Positions 17,233 through 27,007 are shown, numbered from the stretch's first letter. The stretch: 64,000 nucleotides of DNA from Mariaggregatimicrobium sp964498785 (GCA_964498785.1 CAZCJL010000011.1:34872-98871); one strand, 5' to 3'. The notes: generated by a model from the sequence alone, not told the origin. Numbers and translations: made by a program.

Positions 17233-19872
17233 TTACTTCAGCAAAATCAGCTTTTTCGTCTGTAACTCCCCTGCACATTCTATATGAAACAGATATAAAC
17301 CGCTGCTCACATTATTATCGGCATTATCTGTCCCGTCCCAAACACATCGATGTGCGCCGCTTTGCTGAGTTCCGGTATACAATGTTTTTATTTCACGTCC
17401 GTAAACATTAAATATTTTCAGTGTGACTTCAGATGGTTTCGATAAATAATATTCAATCGTTGTCGACGCGTTAAACGGATTCGGATAATTGTTTGTCAGT
17501 TGAAAATTATATACTTGATTTTGATAATCATCCGCAGCCGTAATTTCACAATCATAACTCATATATTCTTCAAAATCAAATTGATCAATACTCGCCTGAA
17601 TTTTTGACATACTCTCATTAGCAGTAAAATAAACATTTAAAAAATTATAGTTCGCCTCAATATTATTTTCACCCATGAGAGCGATTTTAAGAAGCCCTGG
17701 TTCTTCAACATTATGAAACAGTGAATAATTTTGCATGTTTTCGTTTTTTTTAACATGACTGAATTGAAGTAAATCAGGATCATAGCAAATTACAATCTCC
17801 GCCACAGACAAAGATTTGTTACTGTCCCAAAGAAATGGTATTTCCACTACATTCTGATGAATATATTCCGGTGTAAAATTCACCGTTTTGCGAAGTGCTT
17901 TTGCTTCAGCAGTTGGCTTCCAATTGCCACTCACCTCTCCCAACAGAACTCCGGCATAATCCTCATCTGTTTTGGGCAATTGATTTCTCAGGTACTGTCG
18001 CATTTCCGGGACAAATACCCATTCTCCCACATGTGATTCCTGATCGGAGTTCACATTGATTACATACTCCGCAATCAATTGGGCATCGTCAAAATTCACC
18101 GCACCATCTATATTCACATCAGCGGCCATTCGTTGGAATTCATTTAATTCATGTTCCCGGAATGCTGTAAGAGCAGCGTCATAGATCGAAATACTGCGAC
18201 CACCGATATCCGTATTCGCTTCCTTATATGGTTTTATATAAAACTGATTTTCACCAGGCTGATGAAATAAATAATAGCCATCCAAACCGGTAACAACCAT
18301 ATTTTCAGCATTATTTAATTTTAATCGGACATTTTGAATATTCATATTATTTGAGTGATAGTGAATTCGTCCGCTAATTCGATTCAGAGTATGGTTTCCT
18401 TTAAATAAATAAACTTTACCGGTATAATTTCCTATTTGGCTATTAAAAGGAGCAGATATGATAAAATCATCCCGAAAGTCGCCGTTCACATCACCAGCAT
18501 AACTGACGCCCCATCCAGCGCAATTCACCGTATCTTCGCCGATAAAATATGTATCGATTTCTCTCAGGTCTACATCTCGCGACCATCCGGAAGGTTTTCC
18601 ATAAATTAAATACGCTTTTCCTAAATCGATTTTTTTATAGGTGTTACCATACCAGCGGGCGCCAATCAAAAAATCATCAAAACCGTCTCCGTTAAAATCG
18701 TGAATTCCATTAATCGACACACCGGCTTGATTTCTCCCTCCTTCGCCGATATAAGATGCATCGGCATCAGATAACGGAAACACTGATTGATTCCAGTCCT
18801 TTTTACCGAAAATTACGTACACTTTTCCTTTCTCATATTCAATTTCGAGTCCGGAAATTAAAATATCCGGAAAGCCGTCATTATTTACATCACCCGCGGG
18901 TTTAATTTGCCAGCCGGCGTCATCCAGTACAAATTCCGGTGTAAAAATGCAATCGGCCTGACTGAGATCAAAATTTTGTCCCCAATTTTGTTCGGCATTT
19001 CCGAACAGCAAAAAGCTGGTACCGATACCCGGAGCGCCCATCATAAAATCAGGGAATCCATCCTGATTCACATCGCCGACACCAGCCACAGATGAGCCTA
19101 ATTTGCCTTTGACTGAATCGTAAATAAAAGTTGCGGCAGACACGTCCACAGCAGCCATTTCCCGTTGGTCAACTGATCTGCGTCCGAAAATAAGATAGAC
19201 TTTTCCGCTCCATTCATTTAATTCAGTTCGGAACGCTGCACCGCAAAGGATATCGTCACAACCGTCGTTATTTAAATCTCCTGCGAAAGCAACAGCATAT
19301 CCGAACTGATCGAAATTTTTTTCACCCACGAAAGCCACATCTGCGTGATCTTCCAGGATGAAATCGCTGCTCCATTGAGGATTTTTCCCGCCAAAAACAA
19401 TATAGGCTTTCCCCGGGAAACCAGGTTTTCGTTCCCAATTCCCGGGCGCGCCGATCAACAAATCATCGAATCCGTCTCCGTTAAAATCGCCGCCACCTTC
19501 GACATGATAGCCCATCATGTCGAAGGCCTTTTTCCCCCTGAAAATTGCATCGGCTTCATTTACTGAAGCATTAAGACCCCATTTGTTCTCACCACCAAGA
19601 AATAAAAAGACCGCGCCAGAATTCCAGCCATGTAGAGAAACATGATATGCAGCTATCATAAAATCATCATACCCGTCCGCATTTACATCTCCGGCTTCTG
19701 ACAAATAATATCCGATACGCCCGGAATATTGTTTCCCTAAAAAAGAACAGTCCGGCGTTAAAAGACCCATTATATTTTGTCTGCTTTGCCCGAAGCTTTT
19801 GGATACTCCGCTACCAATAAAAACCATAATTAACAAGAAAGAAACTATTCGGAAAAAGGACACTTTTTTCAT
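17233..19872 (-). CDS. T9SS-secreted FG-GAP propeller protein with dockerin-like module
   Basis: The 879-aa protein has a signal peptide (1-28), seven FG-GAP repeats with calcium loops (DVNADGYDDFMIA, DFNGDGFDDLLIG, DVNQDGFPDFMMG and others; about 35-490), a short beta domain, and a dockerin-like segment with SIYDAALTAF and ADVNIDGAVNFDDAQLIAEY (about 545-615). A cohesin-like region (about 650-770) and a sorting domain (NNYPNPFNAS, ending KKLILLK) follow. One loop, DVNGDFRDDFIIS, lacks the usual second glycine-aspartate pattern. It is a paralogue of the 10807 and 19882 genes. It starts nine bases after the stop of 19882 and so is co-transcribed with it. Confidence 0.9.
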   Translation of the reverse strand: MKKVSFFRIVSFLLIMVFIGSGVSKSFGQSRQNIMGLLTPDCSFLGKQYSGRIGYYLSEAGDVNADGYDDFMIAAYHVSLHGWNSGAVFLFLGGENKWGLNASVNEADAIFRGKKAFDMMGYHVEGGGDFNGDGFDDLLIGAPGNWERKPGFPGKAYIVFGGKNPQWSSDFILEDHADVAFVGEKNFDQFGYAVAFAGDLNNDGCDDILCGAAFRTELNEWSGKVYLIFGRRSVDQREMAAVDVSAATFIYDSVKGKLGSSVAGVGDVNQDGFPDFMMGAPGIGTSFLLFGNAEQNWGQNFDLSQADCIFTPEFVLDDAGWQIKPAGDVNNDGFPDILISGLEIEYEKGKVYVIFGKKDWNQSVFPLSDADASYIGEGGRNQAGVSINGIHDFNGDGFDDFLIGARWYGNTYKKIDLGKAYLIYGKPSGWSRDVDLREIDTYFIGEDTVNCAGWGVSYAGDVNGDFRDDFIISAPFNSQIGNYTGKVYLFKGNHTLNRISGRIHYHSNNMNIQNVRLKLNNAENMVVTGLDGYYLFHQPGENQFYIKPYKEANTDIGGRSISIYDAALTAFREHELNEFQRMAADVNIDGAVNFDDAQLIAEYVINVNSDQESHVGEWVFVPEMRQYLRNQLPKTDEDYAGVLLGEVSGNWKPTAEAKALRKTVNFTPEYIHQNVVEIPFLWDSNKSLSVAEIVICYDPDLLQFSHVKKNENMQNYSLFHNVEEPGLLKIALMGENNIEANYNFLNVYFTANESMSKIQASIDQFDFEEYMSYDCEITAADDYQNQVYNFQLTNNYPNPFNASTTIEYYLSKPSEVTLKIFNVYGREIKTLYTGTQQSGAHRCVWDGTDNADNNVSSGLYLFHIECAGELQTKKLILLK

Positions 19873-19881
19873 TTACCATTC

Positions 19882-22524
19882 TCACTTGATGTATAACATT
19901 TTAATATGCGTTTTTATATTTCCCCATGTTGCCTGACACATATAAAGCCCTGTTGTAACGAAATCGCCTTTTGAATTTCGACTATCCCAGCTAAACTTAT
20001 AATGTCCGGCATGCTCTTTATATTCGCTGTACTCATAAACCTGCTGTCCCAATGTATTAAAAATTCTGAATTTAATTTCTCCGGGACGCTCAATCTGATA
20101 ACTAATATCCGTTACCCCGTTAAACGGATTGGGAAAATTCTGGAATAATTGAAACGAGCGTATTTTATTGCTGATTGAAGGACTCAACACCGAGGCAGTA
20201 AATTGGTGATCATTAATTCTGAATTTTGAAATCGAGATATCGCTTACACCATAATCGTCTTCTTTTATTTTGAAAATAATGTTGGCCACAATTCCTGCTG
20301 ATTTGACATTATTCATCGAAAAAGCGCCGATATTCAATTTACCGTTTTCATTGAAATAATCCAGTCTGAATTTTTTGCCATTCTCACTTGCTTCGACTCG
20401 CTGAAACTCCAGCATTGCATCATTATATTCCAGAAATAATTCATAGGATAAAATTTGATTTTCGCTATTCAAATTAATTGGGAGAATGAGTTGATCGTTC
20501 TCCTCGTGAGCATTGAAGGCAAATATCACATCTTTTTCAATCAAATGCCGGGTTGATGCCCAGTCTCCGTTCACATCGCCTCGAATTATCGCTTCAAAGT
20601 TTTGCTCATTCAGATCACTATCAAACTGAGGGACAATGATCATATTTGGTTCAAACAACCATTCACCAATATGTGAATCATCGGTTTCAGGATATCCGAG
20701 GGAGTGTCGCAAGATTAAGGATGCATCGTAAATCGTTATTCTGCCATCTTTATTCACATCGGCTGCATTACGCATCGGAAAATTCAATGTATCTAATTTC
20801 ACACTATGGCGTGCTGTTAACACTGCATCATACGCAGTGATGCAATTATCGCCCATATCTTCACCCGGTGTTTTAAAAGGTGTTATGGTGTAATCATTTT
20901 TCCAAGGAAGATCGAAAGCAAAATCACCGAGTTCATTCGTTAACGTATCGTTTTCAGTTTCGGCCCCAACAGCAATTAATTGCGCCATTTGAATCGGTAC
21001 TTCAGACTGGTGATAGTTGACATTCCCGGAAAGATTAAATTCCAATTTTTGGCTTGCGAATAAATAAATTTGCCCGCTCCAGGTTGATGTTCCGTCATTG
21101 TAAGGAGCAGAGAGGAAAAAATCTGGCCAGCCGTCATTATCCATATCACCGGCAGTACTGACGGCATATCCGGCAAAATTTGTGTCTGCAATACCGGAAA
21201 AATATTCGGTAACTTCTTCCAGATCGATATTTTGTTCCCAGCCATTGGATTTGCCGTAAATCAAATAAGCTTTTCCTGCTTCGGGATAGTCGCAAAAGGC
21301 TTTCCAGGCGCCTATCATAAAATCATCGTAGCCATCCCTGTTCACATCTCCGATACCGGCAATTCCCCATCCCGCCTGGTCACCTGTACCTTCACCAATA
21401 TAAGATGCATCTGCCTGAGAGAGGCTGAGTTCTTTTTCCGGCCATCCTCCGCTTCGTCCCAGAACCAGGAATACTTTACCAGAATGATATCCACCTGAAT
21501 TATCTTCGATTGCAGAAATAATAATATCGTCAATACCATCACCGTTGACGTCTCCGGCGCCTTCGACACTCCATCCTAATTCTGTATCACGCAATCGATG
21601 TTCACCTTCAATAATAAGATCTGCATTGTTCAGATTAAAATTATCGCCCCAATTTGCTCTGCTTCTACCATAAATTATAAACGCTCTGTTTGCGCCCGGA
21701 GCCCCGATTGCAAAATCGGGCAACCCATCATTGTTTACGTCCCCAACATGTGCCACAGAATAACCGCAGGTCGCATAAGCTTTTGGAAAAACAAAAGATG
21801 CGATTGAAACTAAGGGTAATTTAAAACCATTCATCCAGCCGTCTTTTCTGCCCATTATCAAATAGACCTTTCCGGCATCAGTTCCTGCATCGTCATTATA
21901 GGGTGCTGCGCATAATATTTCATCACAACCATCATTATTCAGATCACCTATAATTTCAAGCGCTCGTCCTGCCAGGTCCTGAGGATTCTCTCCATGAAAA
22001 ATTAAATCCGCGCGATCATCCAAAATACAATCATAGCCCCAGGGTGCTGTAGAATCGCCAAAAACAACATACATTTTTCCGGGACGACTTCCGACCGCAT
22101 CATTACCAGCCGGAGCGCCAATTAAAATATCACTGAGACCGTCGCCATTTACATCGCCTTTTCCGGCTATTGCAAAGCCAACAGCTTCTAACCGCTGACT
22201 CGCCAAAAATCGAACATCTGAATGTGTCAAACTGTCCTGCATTCCCCAATCAGCAACCTGTCGACCCAAAATTAAATAAACCGCGCCTGCATCCCATCCT
22301 TTTGTGTGATTATGGAATGTCCCGATAATAATGTCATCATAATTATCTCCATTCACATCGCCGGCACTATCAATCACATAACCAACTCGTTCCTTATAAT
22401 GCGTCCCAAGAAATGAAGCGTTCGGCTGTAATGTGCCGTTCATCGTTCCATTTAAACCAGCGTATACATTAGCTGAAATTGAAACGATCAAAATAATCCA
22501 TAATAATTTTCCGTATTTTTTCAT
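19882..22524 (-). CDS. T9SS-secreted FG-GAP propeller protein with dockerin- and cohesin-like modules
   Basis: This 880-aa paralogue starts with a signal peptide (1-22). Seven FG-GAP repeats follow (DVNGDNYDDIIIG, DLNNDGCDEILCA, DVNRDGYDDFMIG and others), then a beta sandwich (about 500-555), a dockerin-like pair (ITAYDAVLTARH; ADVNKDGRITIYDASLILRH), a cohesin-like domain (about 650-770) and a sorting domain (QNFPNPFNGV, ending KMLYIK). The second dockerin half keeps all calcium ligands, making it the best dockerin of the three paralogues. It heads a two-gene operon. No clear promoter was found in the AT-rich gap upstream. Confidence 0.9.
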   Translation of the reverse strand: MKKYGKLLWIILIVSISANVYAGLNGTMNGTLQPNASFLGTHYKERVGYVIDSAGDVNGDNYDDIIIGTFHNHTKGWDAGAVYLILGRQVADWGMQDSLTHSDVRFLASQRLEAVGFAIAGKGDVNGDGLSDILIGAPAGNDAVGSRPGKMYVVFGDSTAPWGYDCILDDRADLIFHGENPQDLAGRALEIIGDLNNDGCDEILCAAPYNDDAGTDAGKVYLIMGRKDGWMNGFKLPLVSIASFVFPKAYATCGYSVAHVGDVNNDGLPDFAIGAPGANRAFIIYGRSRANWGDNFNLNNADLIIEGEHRLRDTELGWSVEGAGDVNGDGIDDIIISAIEDNSGGYHSGKVFLVLGRSGGWPEKELSLSQADASYIGEGTGDQAGWGIAGIGDVNRDGYDDFMIGAWKAFCDYPEAGKAYLIYGKSNGWEQNIDLEEVTEYFSGIADTNFAGYAVSTAGDMDNDGWPDFFLSAPYNDGTSTWSGQIYLFASQKLEFNLSGNVNYHQSEVPIQMAQLIAVGAETENDTLTNELGDFAFDLPWKNDYTITPFKTPGEDMGDNCITAYDAVLTARHSVKLDTLNFPMRNAADVNKDGRITIYDASLILRHSLGYPETDDSHIGEWLFEPNMIIVPQFDSDLNEQNFEAIIRGDVNGDWASTRHLIEKDVIFAFNAHEENDQLILPINLNSENQILSYELFLEYNDAMLEFQRVEASENGKKFRLDYFNENGKLNIGAFSMNNVKSAGIVANIIFKIKEDDYGVSDISISKFRINDHQFTASVLSPSISNKIRSFQLFQNFPNPFNGVTDISYQIERPGEIKFRIFNTLGQQVYEYSEYKEHAGHYKFSWDSRNSKGDFVTTGLYMCQATWGNIKTHIKMLYIK

Positions 22525-23093
22525 AAAACCAACCCTTATTTAAGATCAATGATTAAATTCCATGCCGTTCATACTTGCTTAATGTTATATACGTTCAACC
22601 CCTTTTTTTTGAGCAATATATTTTATCAAAATTATTTAATGTGCAAATTATATACCGAAAACCATTTTTATTTTCAGTAAGTTATAGTCTTATTTTGACT
22701 AATTTTATATTTTCCTTTGTGTTAAATTTAAACATTGTATCACGAGAAGACACCACCTGGTGAACTTTATCACTATTTAAACCCGGTATACTGTCTGATT
22801 CGATTACAAAATTAATAGCAACATTATGGAAGCAATGCAGATAACGATTTACAGGAAGGCTAATAATTTTCAGAGATTAATAAAGATTGTGATTAAATTT
22901 ATCTTTCTTAACATTTTACTTGACTTTTACAAAAATATTATTAAAATTATACATGCAATTTCATTATAATTTTTCCATCACACCTTTTGCACTGAATCCA
23001 TAGCAAGAAATCATCATATTATAGCTTTTCTCCTAAATAATTTTTGGGGGGGGATTTAAATTGTATTTAAATTTTTTGAAAGGGAGGTTTAAA
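22525..23093. other. AT-rich divergent intergenic region, no gene seen
   Basis: This 569-bp gap separates the minus-strand secreted-protein operon from plus-strand genes. It is very AT-rich and holds a run of G shortly before the small membrane protein. A weak minus-strand promoter candidate is TTTGCA (near 22656), 16 bases, TAAAAT. I see no RNA gene or repeat here. Confidence 0.5.
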
Positions 23094-23267
23094 ATGAGAT
23101 TAAATGCCCCGAAACAAATGACATGGTGGATTTCATTAATCCTTGCCATTATAGCAGTTGTAGTACATTGGTTTGGACTTTTAACCTTTTTAACACCTTA
23201 TGGATTTATTATTTTATTAGTCGGTTTTGTTATTTTATGGTTAGGAACATTTGTGAAAGGATTTTAA
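23094..23267 (+). CDS. Small two-helix membrane protein (57 aa)
   Basis: The ATG at 23094 follows a strong AGGGAGG site. The product has a short polar N-terminus (MRLNAPKQMTWW) and two predicted transmembrane helices joined by a short loop (residues about 10-30 and 34-54), ending GTFVKGF. Similar short proteins of the type MRLNAPKQ...WW occur in many bacteria without a known function. The ORF can be extended to 23061, but that start has no ribosome binding site. It stands alone and is followed by a hairpin at 23344. Confidence 0.75.
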   Translation: MRLNAPKQMTWWISLILAIIAVVVHWFGLLTFLTPYGFIILLVGFVILWLGTFVKGF

Positions 23268-23343
23268 CGTAGGATAATTATTATTTTAAGCGTTAATAGC
23301 AATTTCTCAGAGAAAAGCTATTCGCAATAATGATGAAATGAGA

Positions 23344-23386
23344 TGGCTCCCACACGAGCTTAAAAAGAAGTTTTGTATGGGAGCCA
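23344..23386 (+). terminator. Hairpin after the small membrane protein gene
   Basis: TGGCTCCCA (23344-23352) and TGGGAGCCA (23378-23386) form a perfect 9-bp stem with a 25-base loop. No T-run follows, so it may be a terminator of another type or an mRNA end stabiliser. Confidence 0.4.
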
Positions 23387-23495
23387 CTCTATTTATACCG
23401 GGACCAACCAACTACATACCATAGCAGTAAACAAAAACAATTTAGTTACTCCGCTATCAACATCCCAAAAATTCACAATCACCGTCAACTTTTTG

Positions 23496-23524
23496 TTGAC
23501 ATTTAACCTGATTTGTCTTACATT
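23496..23524 (+). promoter_or_regulatory. Sigma-70-type promoter of the kinase operon
   Basis: TTGACA (23496-23501) and TACATT (23519-23524) are 17 bases apart. The expected transcript start, near 23531, lies about 50 bases before the kinase ATG. Confidence 0.65.
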
Positions 23525-23583
23525 AGATAAGTTTTAAAACCTACCGTTATAAAATTATCCGTGAACGAACATGAAGACAATTT

Positions 23584-24747
23584 ATGACATCTGATATCAA
23601 CAAAGAACGTATTCCTACATTTTTTGCACCTCCTGAACGTGCAACAGATGATGAACTTCAATATGATATTCAAATCATCAGCCAGAATCCTGTCGTTGAC
23701 GGCATCATGCAAACCACTGGTGGTTTGTTAGCTGTACTAAATGAGCATCGTCAAATTTTGGCAGTGAACGATACATTAATCAAGTTGCTGGATTGTGAGG
23801 ACGTGAAACATTTCCTCGGCCTGAGACCTGGCGAAGCAGTTAATTGTATTTATGCCGAAGAAATGCCAGGCGGTTGCGGAACAAGTAAATATTGCGAAAC
23901 GTGCGGCGCCGCCATCGCGATTGTCACTTCGCTTAGCACGGATGTGCCCGAGGAACGTACTTGTGCCATGACAGTTAATCAGGGCGAGAGGACAAAGGAT
24001 TTTTATTTCAGCGTTCGTTCAGTACCGATGTTGATATCGAAACGAAAATTTATTTTACTTTTTTTACAGGATATTACGCAACAGCATCTATGGGCAGCGT
24101 TACAACGAGTTTTTTTTCATGATTTGAGTAATCTAGCGATGGGACTGACTGGCGCATCGGAAATGGTTCAACTGGATCATGGAAATGAGCGCGAAAAAAT
24201 GATCAAACGCATTCACCAGATGTCTCTTCGATTTTCCGAAGAAATCGCCCTCCAAAAGGCGCTCTCTAATAATGATTTTTCGAACTACTCACTTAATCTT
24301 CACACAATTCGTGTCGCGAGTATATTGCAGGACATCCACTCTTTCTTTTCTCAACATCCGGCTTCTGTCGGAAAAACGCTAGTGATTTCTGAAGTTGAGC
24401 AAAATCTTCTGATCAACACTGATCCATCAATGGTCATCCGGATAATAAGTAATATGGTTACCAACGCCTTTGAAGCAACGGTAGATGGCGGCGAAGTAAA
24501 ACTCTACGTGGAAAAAGATAATGACACCCTGACGTTTTGTGTATGGAATAAATCGGCCATTCCTGATGAGATCGCACGCAGAATTTTCCAGCGACATTTC
24601 AGCACCAAAAAAGAACCAGGACGCGGGCTCGGTACTTTTTCCATGAAATTTTTAGGTGAAAATTACCTCAATGGGAAAGTAGACTTTTCGACATCCGCAA
24701 GTAAAGGGACGATATTTCGACTTCGATTACACCATAACGACAAATAA
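23584..24747 (+). CDS. Sensor histidine kinase with Cys-rich PAS domain
   Basis: A PAS-like domain (about 45-165) contains GGCGTSKYCETCGAA, three cysteines that could bind a metal or react to redox state. An H-box, VFFHDLSNLAMGL (H near 180), is followed by a HATPase region with the N-box NMVTNAFEA and the glycine box GRGLGTFSMKFLGE. There are no transmembrane helices, so it should be cytoplasmic. The phosphorylation partner is not adjacent; the window's NtrC-type regulator is 21 kb away and any link is untested. It leads an operon with a thymidylate synthase-like gene (59 bases on) and a creatininase-family gene. Confidence 0.88.
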   Translation: MTSDINKERIPTFFAPPERATDDELQYDIQIISQNPVVDGIMQTTGGLLAVLNEHRQILAVNDTLIKLLDCEDVKHFLGLRPGEAVNCIYAEEMPGGCGTSKYCETCGAAIAIVTSLSTDVPEERTCAMTVNQGERTKDFYFSVRSVPMLISKRKFILLFLQDITQQHLWAALQRVFFHDLSNLAMGLTGASEMVQLDHGNEREKMIKRIHQMSLRFSEEIALQKALSNNDFSNYSLNLHTIRVASILQDIHSFFSQHPASVGKTLVISEVEQNLLINTDPSMVIRIISNMVTNAFEATVDGGEVKLYVEKDNDTLTFCVWNKSAIPDEIARRIFQRHFSTKKEPGRGLGTFSMKFLGENYLNGKVDFSTSASKGTIFRLRLHHNDK

Positions 24748-24806
24748 GGTATGACTATTTTGCTTCATTTAATTCTTTTAAACCATAAACTAATGGAGTA
24801 ATTATT

Positions 24807-25664
24807 ATGACAGGCCATATTCCTGTTCTAATGGTTGAAGGTAATAATCTCGCAGAAGCGTGGGAAAATTCATTGATTGCCGTGAATATGAACGGTTGCA
24901 GCATTAAAACCGAGTATGATAAACCAGACGATCCCCCAAGCAAAGACAGTACAATGGTCGTTGTGGTAAAAGACCCGCTTGCAGAGCCAATGATTCATCG
25001 TGATTTTCCGGGTGGGCTGGAAGATTTGCAGGAATATGTCATGGAAGTTTTCGATGGTATAAAAGACCATTGTGTCCGCGATTCAGCCGAGGATCCTGCT
25101 GATACCCGCTGGGAATACACGTACCACCAACGGCTGTTTGAATACACTGTGCCTGCAATGAAGGATGTATACGATCAGATCGAACTCATGGCGCAAAAAC
25201 TGGCACGCACGCCACACACCCGACGGGCACAGGCGATTACATGGAAGGTGTGGGAAGATAATTTCTGTTATGACCCGGCTTGTTTGCAAAGCATCTGGTG
25301 TCGGATGCTGCCGGCAGATGATGGGGACTGGTATTTGAACACGAATATTCGGTTTCGTTCCAACGATGCGTACAAAGCCGCGTTTATGAATATGTTTGCC
25401 TTAATTCAGTTGCAGAAAAAAATTGCGGACCGAATTTCAGAAATTTCCGGAAAAACAGTTAAGTTAGGCCGCTATGTTCATCAGGCAGATAGCTATCATA
25501 TTTATGGCTCGTATTTTAAAGAATTTGAACAACGCTTTCTGAAGGCGTTGGACTCACGAACTTTTGAGCAACGGACATTCAACTATCGCGATGTAAAAGA
25601 CATCATGGACGAAGCAATTCCGGGTATTTTAGAAAAAGCTGCACAGATGGGGAAAAAATCTTAG
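24807..25664 (+). CDS. Thymidylate synthase-like protein
   Basis: The 285-aa protein shows the thymidylate synthase fold signature: a phosphate-binding arginine pair (TRRAQAITW), a candidate catalytic cysteine in DPACLQSIWC, the substrate segment FRSNDAYKAAF and, near the C-terminus, HQADSYHIYGSYF corresponding to the DaHIY region of ThyA. Spacing and flanks differ from ordinary ThyA, and the N-terminal folate region is not obvious. It may be a thymidylate synthase or a nucleotide hydroxymethylase-like enzyme. The ATG follows GGAG by eight bases. It lies between a histidine kinase and a creatininase-family gene, an unusual setting for a nucleotide enzyme. Confidence 0.8.
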   Translation: MTGHIPVLMVEGNNLAEAWENSLIAVNMNGCSIKTEYDKPDDPPSKDSTMVVVVKDPLAEPMIHRDFPGGLEDLQEYVMEVFDGIKDHCVRDSAEDPADTRWEYTYHQRLFEYTVPAMKDVYDQIELMAQKLARTPHTRRAQAITWKVWEDNFCYDPACLQSIWCRMLPADDGDWYLNTNIRFRSNDAYKAAFMNMFALIQLQKKIADRISEISGKTVKLGRYVHQADSYHIYGSYFKEFEQRFLKALDSRTFEQRTFNYRDVKDIMDEAIPGILEKAAQMGKKS

Positions 25665-25712
25665 CATTTTCTATTTTGTTGAAAAAGCAGTTTATTTGAA
25701 AGGAATGATTCC

Positions 25713-26510
25713 ATGCCAACCCGTCCGGTTCGTAGCACGGATGTATGCTACCACCAGTTGAAGGAAACGCCTCCGAATGTCGCAATTTTGCCCTGGGGCG
25801 CGATTGAGGCACATGGTCAACATTTGCCTTTTGGGACCGATGTGCTGGAGGCAGAAGCATTTGCCGTCCGTTCCGCAACGTTAGCGGCAAATGAAGGTGC
25901 AAACGTTATTGTCTACCCGCCAATTCCTTTTGGCAACAATGCCCAGCAACTGGATCAAATGGCAACCATTCATTTATCCACAACCACAGCTTATGCTATT
26001 CTTAAAGATGTCGCGCACTCACTGTCTTCACAGGGGATTGATCGGCTCGTTGTTTTAAATTCGCACGGGGGGAATGAATTTAAACCGCTCATTCGTGACT
26101 TGCAAAATGAGTTTAATATTCTGATTATATTGGTCAATTTTTATCAAATAGAACCGGAGCTATTGGAGGAAATCTTTGATGAACCCGGGGATCATGCCGG
26201 TGAAATGGAAACCAGCCTGATGTTGCATTTATGCCCGGGCCGTGTTCATCCGGAATGTGCCGGTGATGGTGCACGCATTCCCTTTCAGATTTCCGGGCTA
26301 AATCAATCGGGCGTGTGGACGCCCAGACCCTGGCGACAATCGCATCCTGATTTTGGCGCAGGCAATCCTGTTGCAGCGAGTGCAGAAAAGGGAAAAGACT
26401 ATTTTGAAAAAATCTGCCAGCGAATTAAAGAAGTCATCGTTGGGCTGTCAAAAGCCCAAAAGGGAGATCTACCATACATCGCAATGACTTTTCCAAATGA
26501 CGACAATTAA
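25713..26510 (+). CDS. Creatininase-family amidohydrolase
   Basis: Motifs of the creatininase family are present: WGAIEAHGQHLPFGTD (metal ligands E, H and D), NSHGGN and GDHAGEMETS. The family hydrolyses cyclic amides and related C-N bonds; members include creatinine amidohydrolase, MftE and ArfB. The substrate here cannot be told. At 265 aa it has normal family length. It is the third gene of the kinase operon, 48 bases after the thymidylate synthase-like gene. The ATG is preceded by AAAGGAA. Confidence 0.9.
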   Translation: MPTRPVRSTDVCYHQLKETPPNVAILPWGAIEAHGQHLPFGTDVLEAEAFAVRSATLAANEGANVIVYPPIPFGNNAQQLDQMATIHLSTTTAYAILKDVAHSLSSQGIDRLVVLNSHGGNEFKPLIRDLQNEFNILIILVNFYQIEPELLEEIFDEPGDHAGEMETSLMLHLCPGRVHPECAGDGARIPFQISGLNQSGVWTPRPWRQSHPDFGAGNPVAASAEKGKDYFEKICQRIKEVIVGLSKAQKGDLPYIAMTFPNDDN

Positions 26511-26539
26511 ACTCTGGATCAATGAATCTATTTTCACAT

Positions 26540-26947
26540 CTAAAAAGCTAACAGTTTCGTAAGACTTTCGACGATTTGACCGCATCCTTTATCGATGTAT
26601 AATCCTATTTGTGCAATTAATTGATACGCAATGCCAAACTGTGCCAGTGCATATCCGGCAACGGTAAATTGCGCCAGACTGAACACGCCAATTCCGAATT
26701 GCGAAATATTAACGATCCCCATTCCAAACTGACCAATGGCAATAATTCCTTTCGCAGGGACGGGGACTCTGTCTGGCCGATATTTAAAAGAAATATGGAG
26801 TAACGGAAGACCCATAATTTGAAAGTTTGATTTGTATTCAAACCCCCAGCCATCCCAATCTGCTTTTGCTGGATACGGCGCCCCGCAATTCGGACAATTC
26901 TGCGCCTGTTCGCTGACCATGTGCCGGCATTCACGACAACTTGTCAT
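26540..26947 (-). CDS. Zinc-ribbon membrane-like protein with GxxxxQFG repeats
   Basis: The 135-aa protein opens with a zinc ribbon (CRECRHMVSEQAQNCPNCG). A linker follows, then five or six quasi-repeats of about ten residues of the type IAIGQFGMGIVNISQFGIGV (residues about 85-125). The repeats are hydrophobic and regularly spaced, suggesting either paired membrane hairpins or a small beta-solenoid. Proteins with this design are found widely but have no known function. The ATG has GGAG six bases upstream. It faces the creatininase-family gene with a 29-bp gap and no visible terminator. Confidence 0.75.
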   Translation of the reverse strand: MTSCRECRHMVSEQAQNCPNCGAPYPAKADWDGWGFEYKSNFQIMGLPLLHISFKYRPDRVPVPAKGIIAIGQFGMGIVNISQFGIGVFSLAQFTVAGYALAQFGIAYQLIAQIGLYIDKGCGQIVESLTKLLAF

Positions 26948-27007
26948 TCATTATCTCCTGCTTATCTATAGTAAGTAGCAAATGAAATTATAAATTCATA
27001 ACTAATT

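Noticed and set aside
22575..22763. 62-codon plus-strand ORF in the AT-rich gap
   Set aside because: Low-complexity composition, no ribosome binding site and no recognisable motif.
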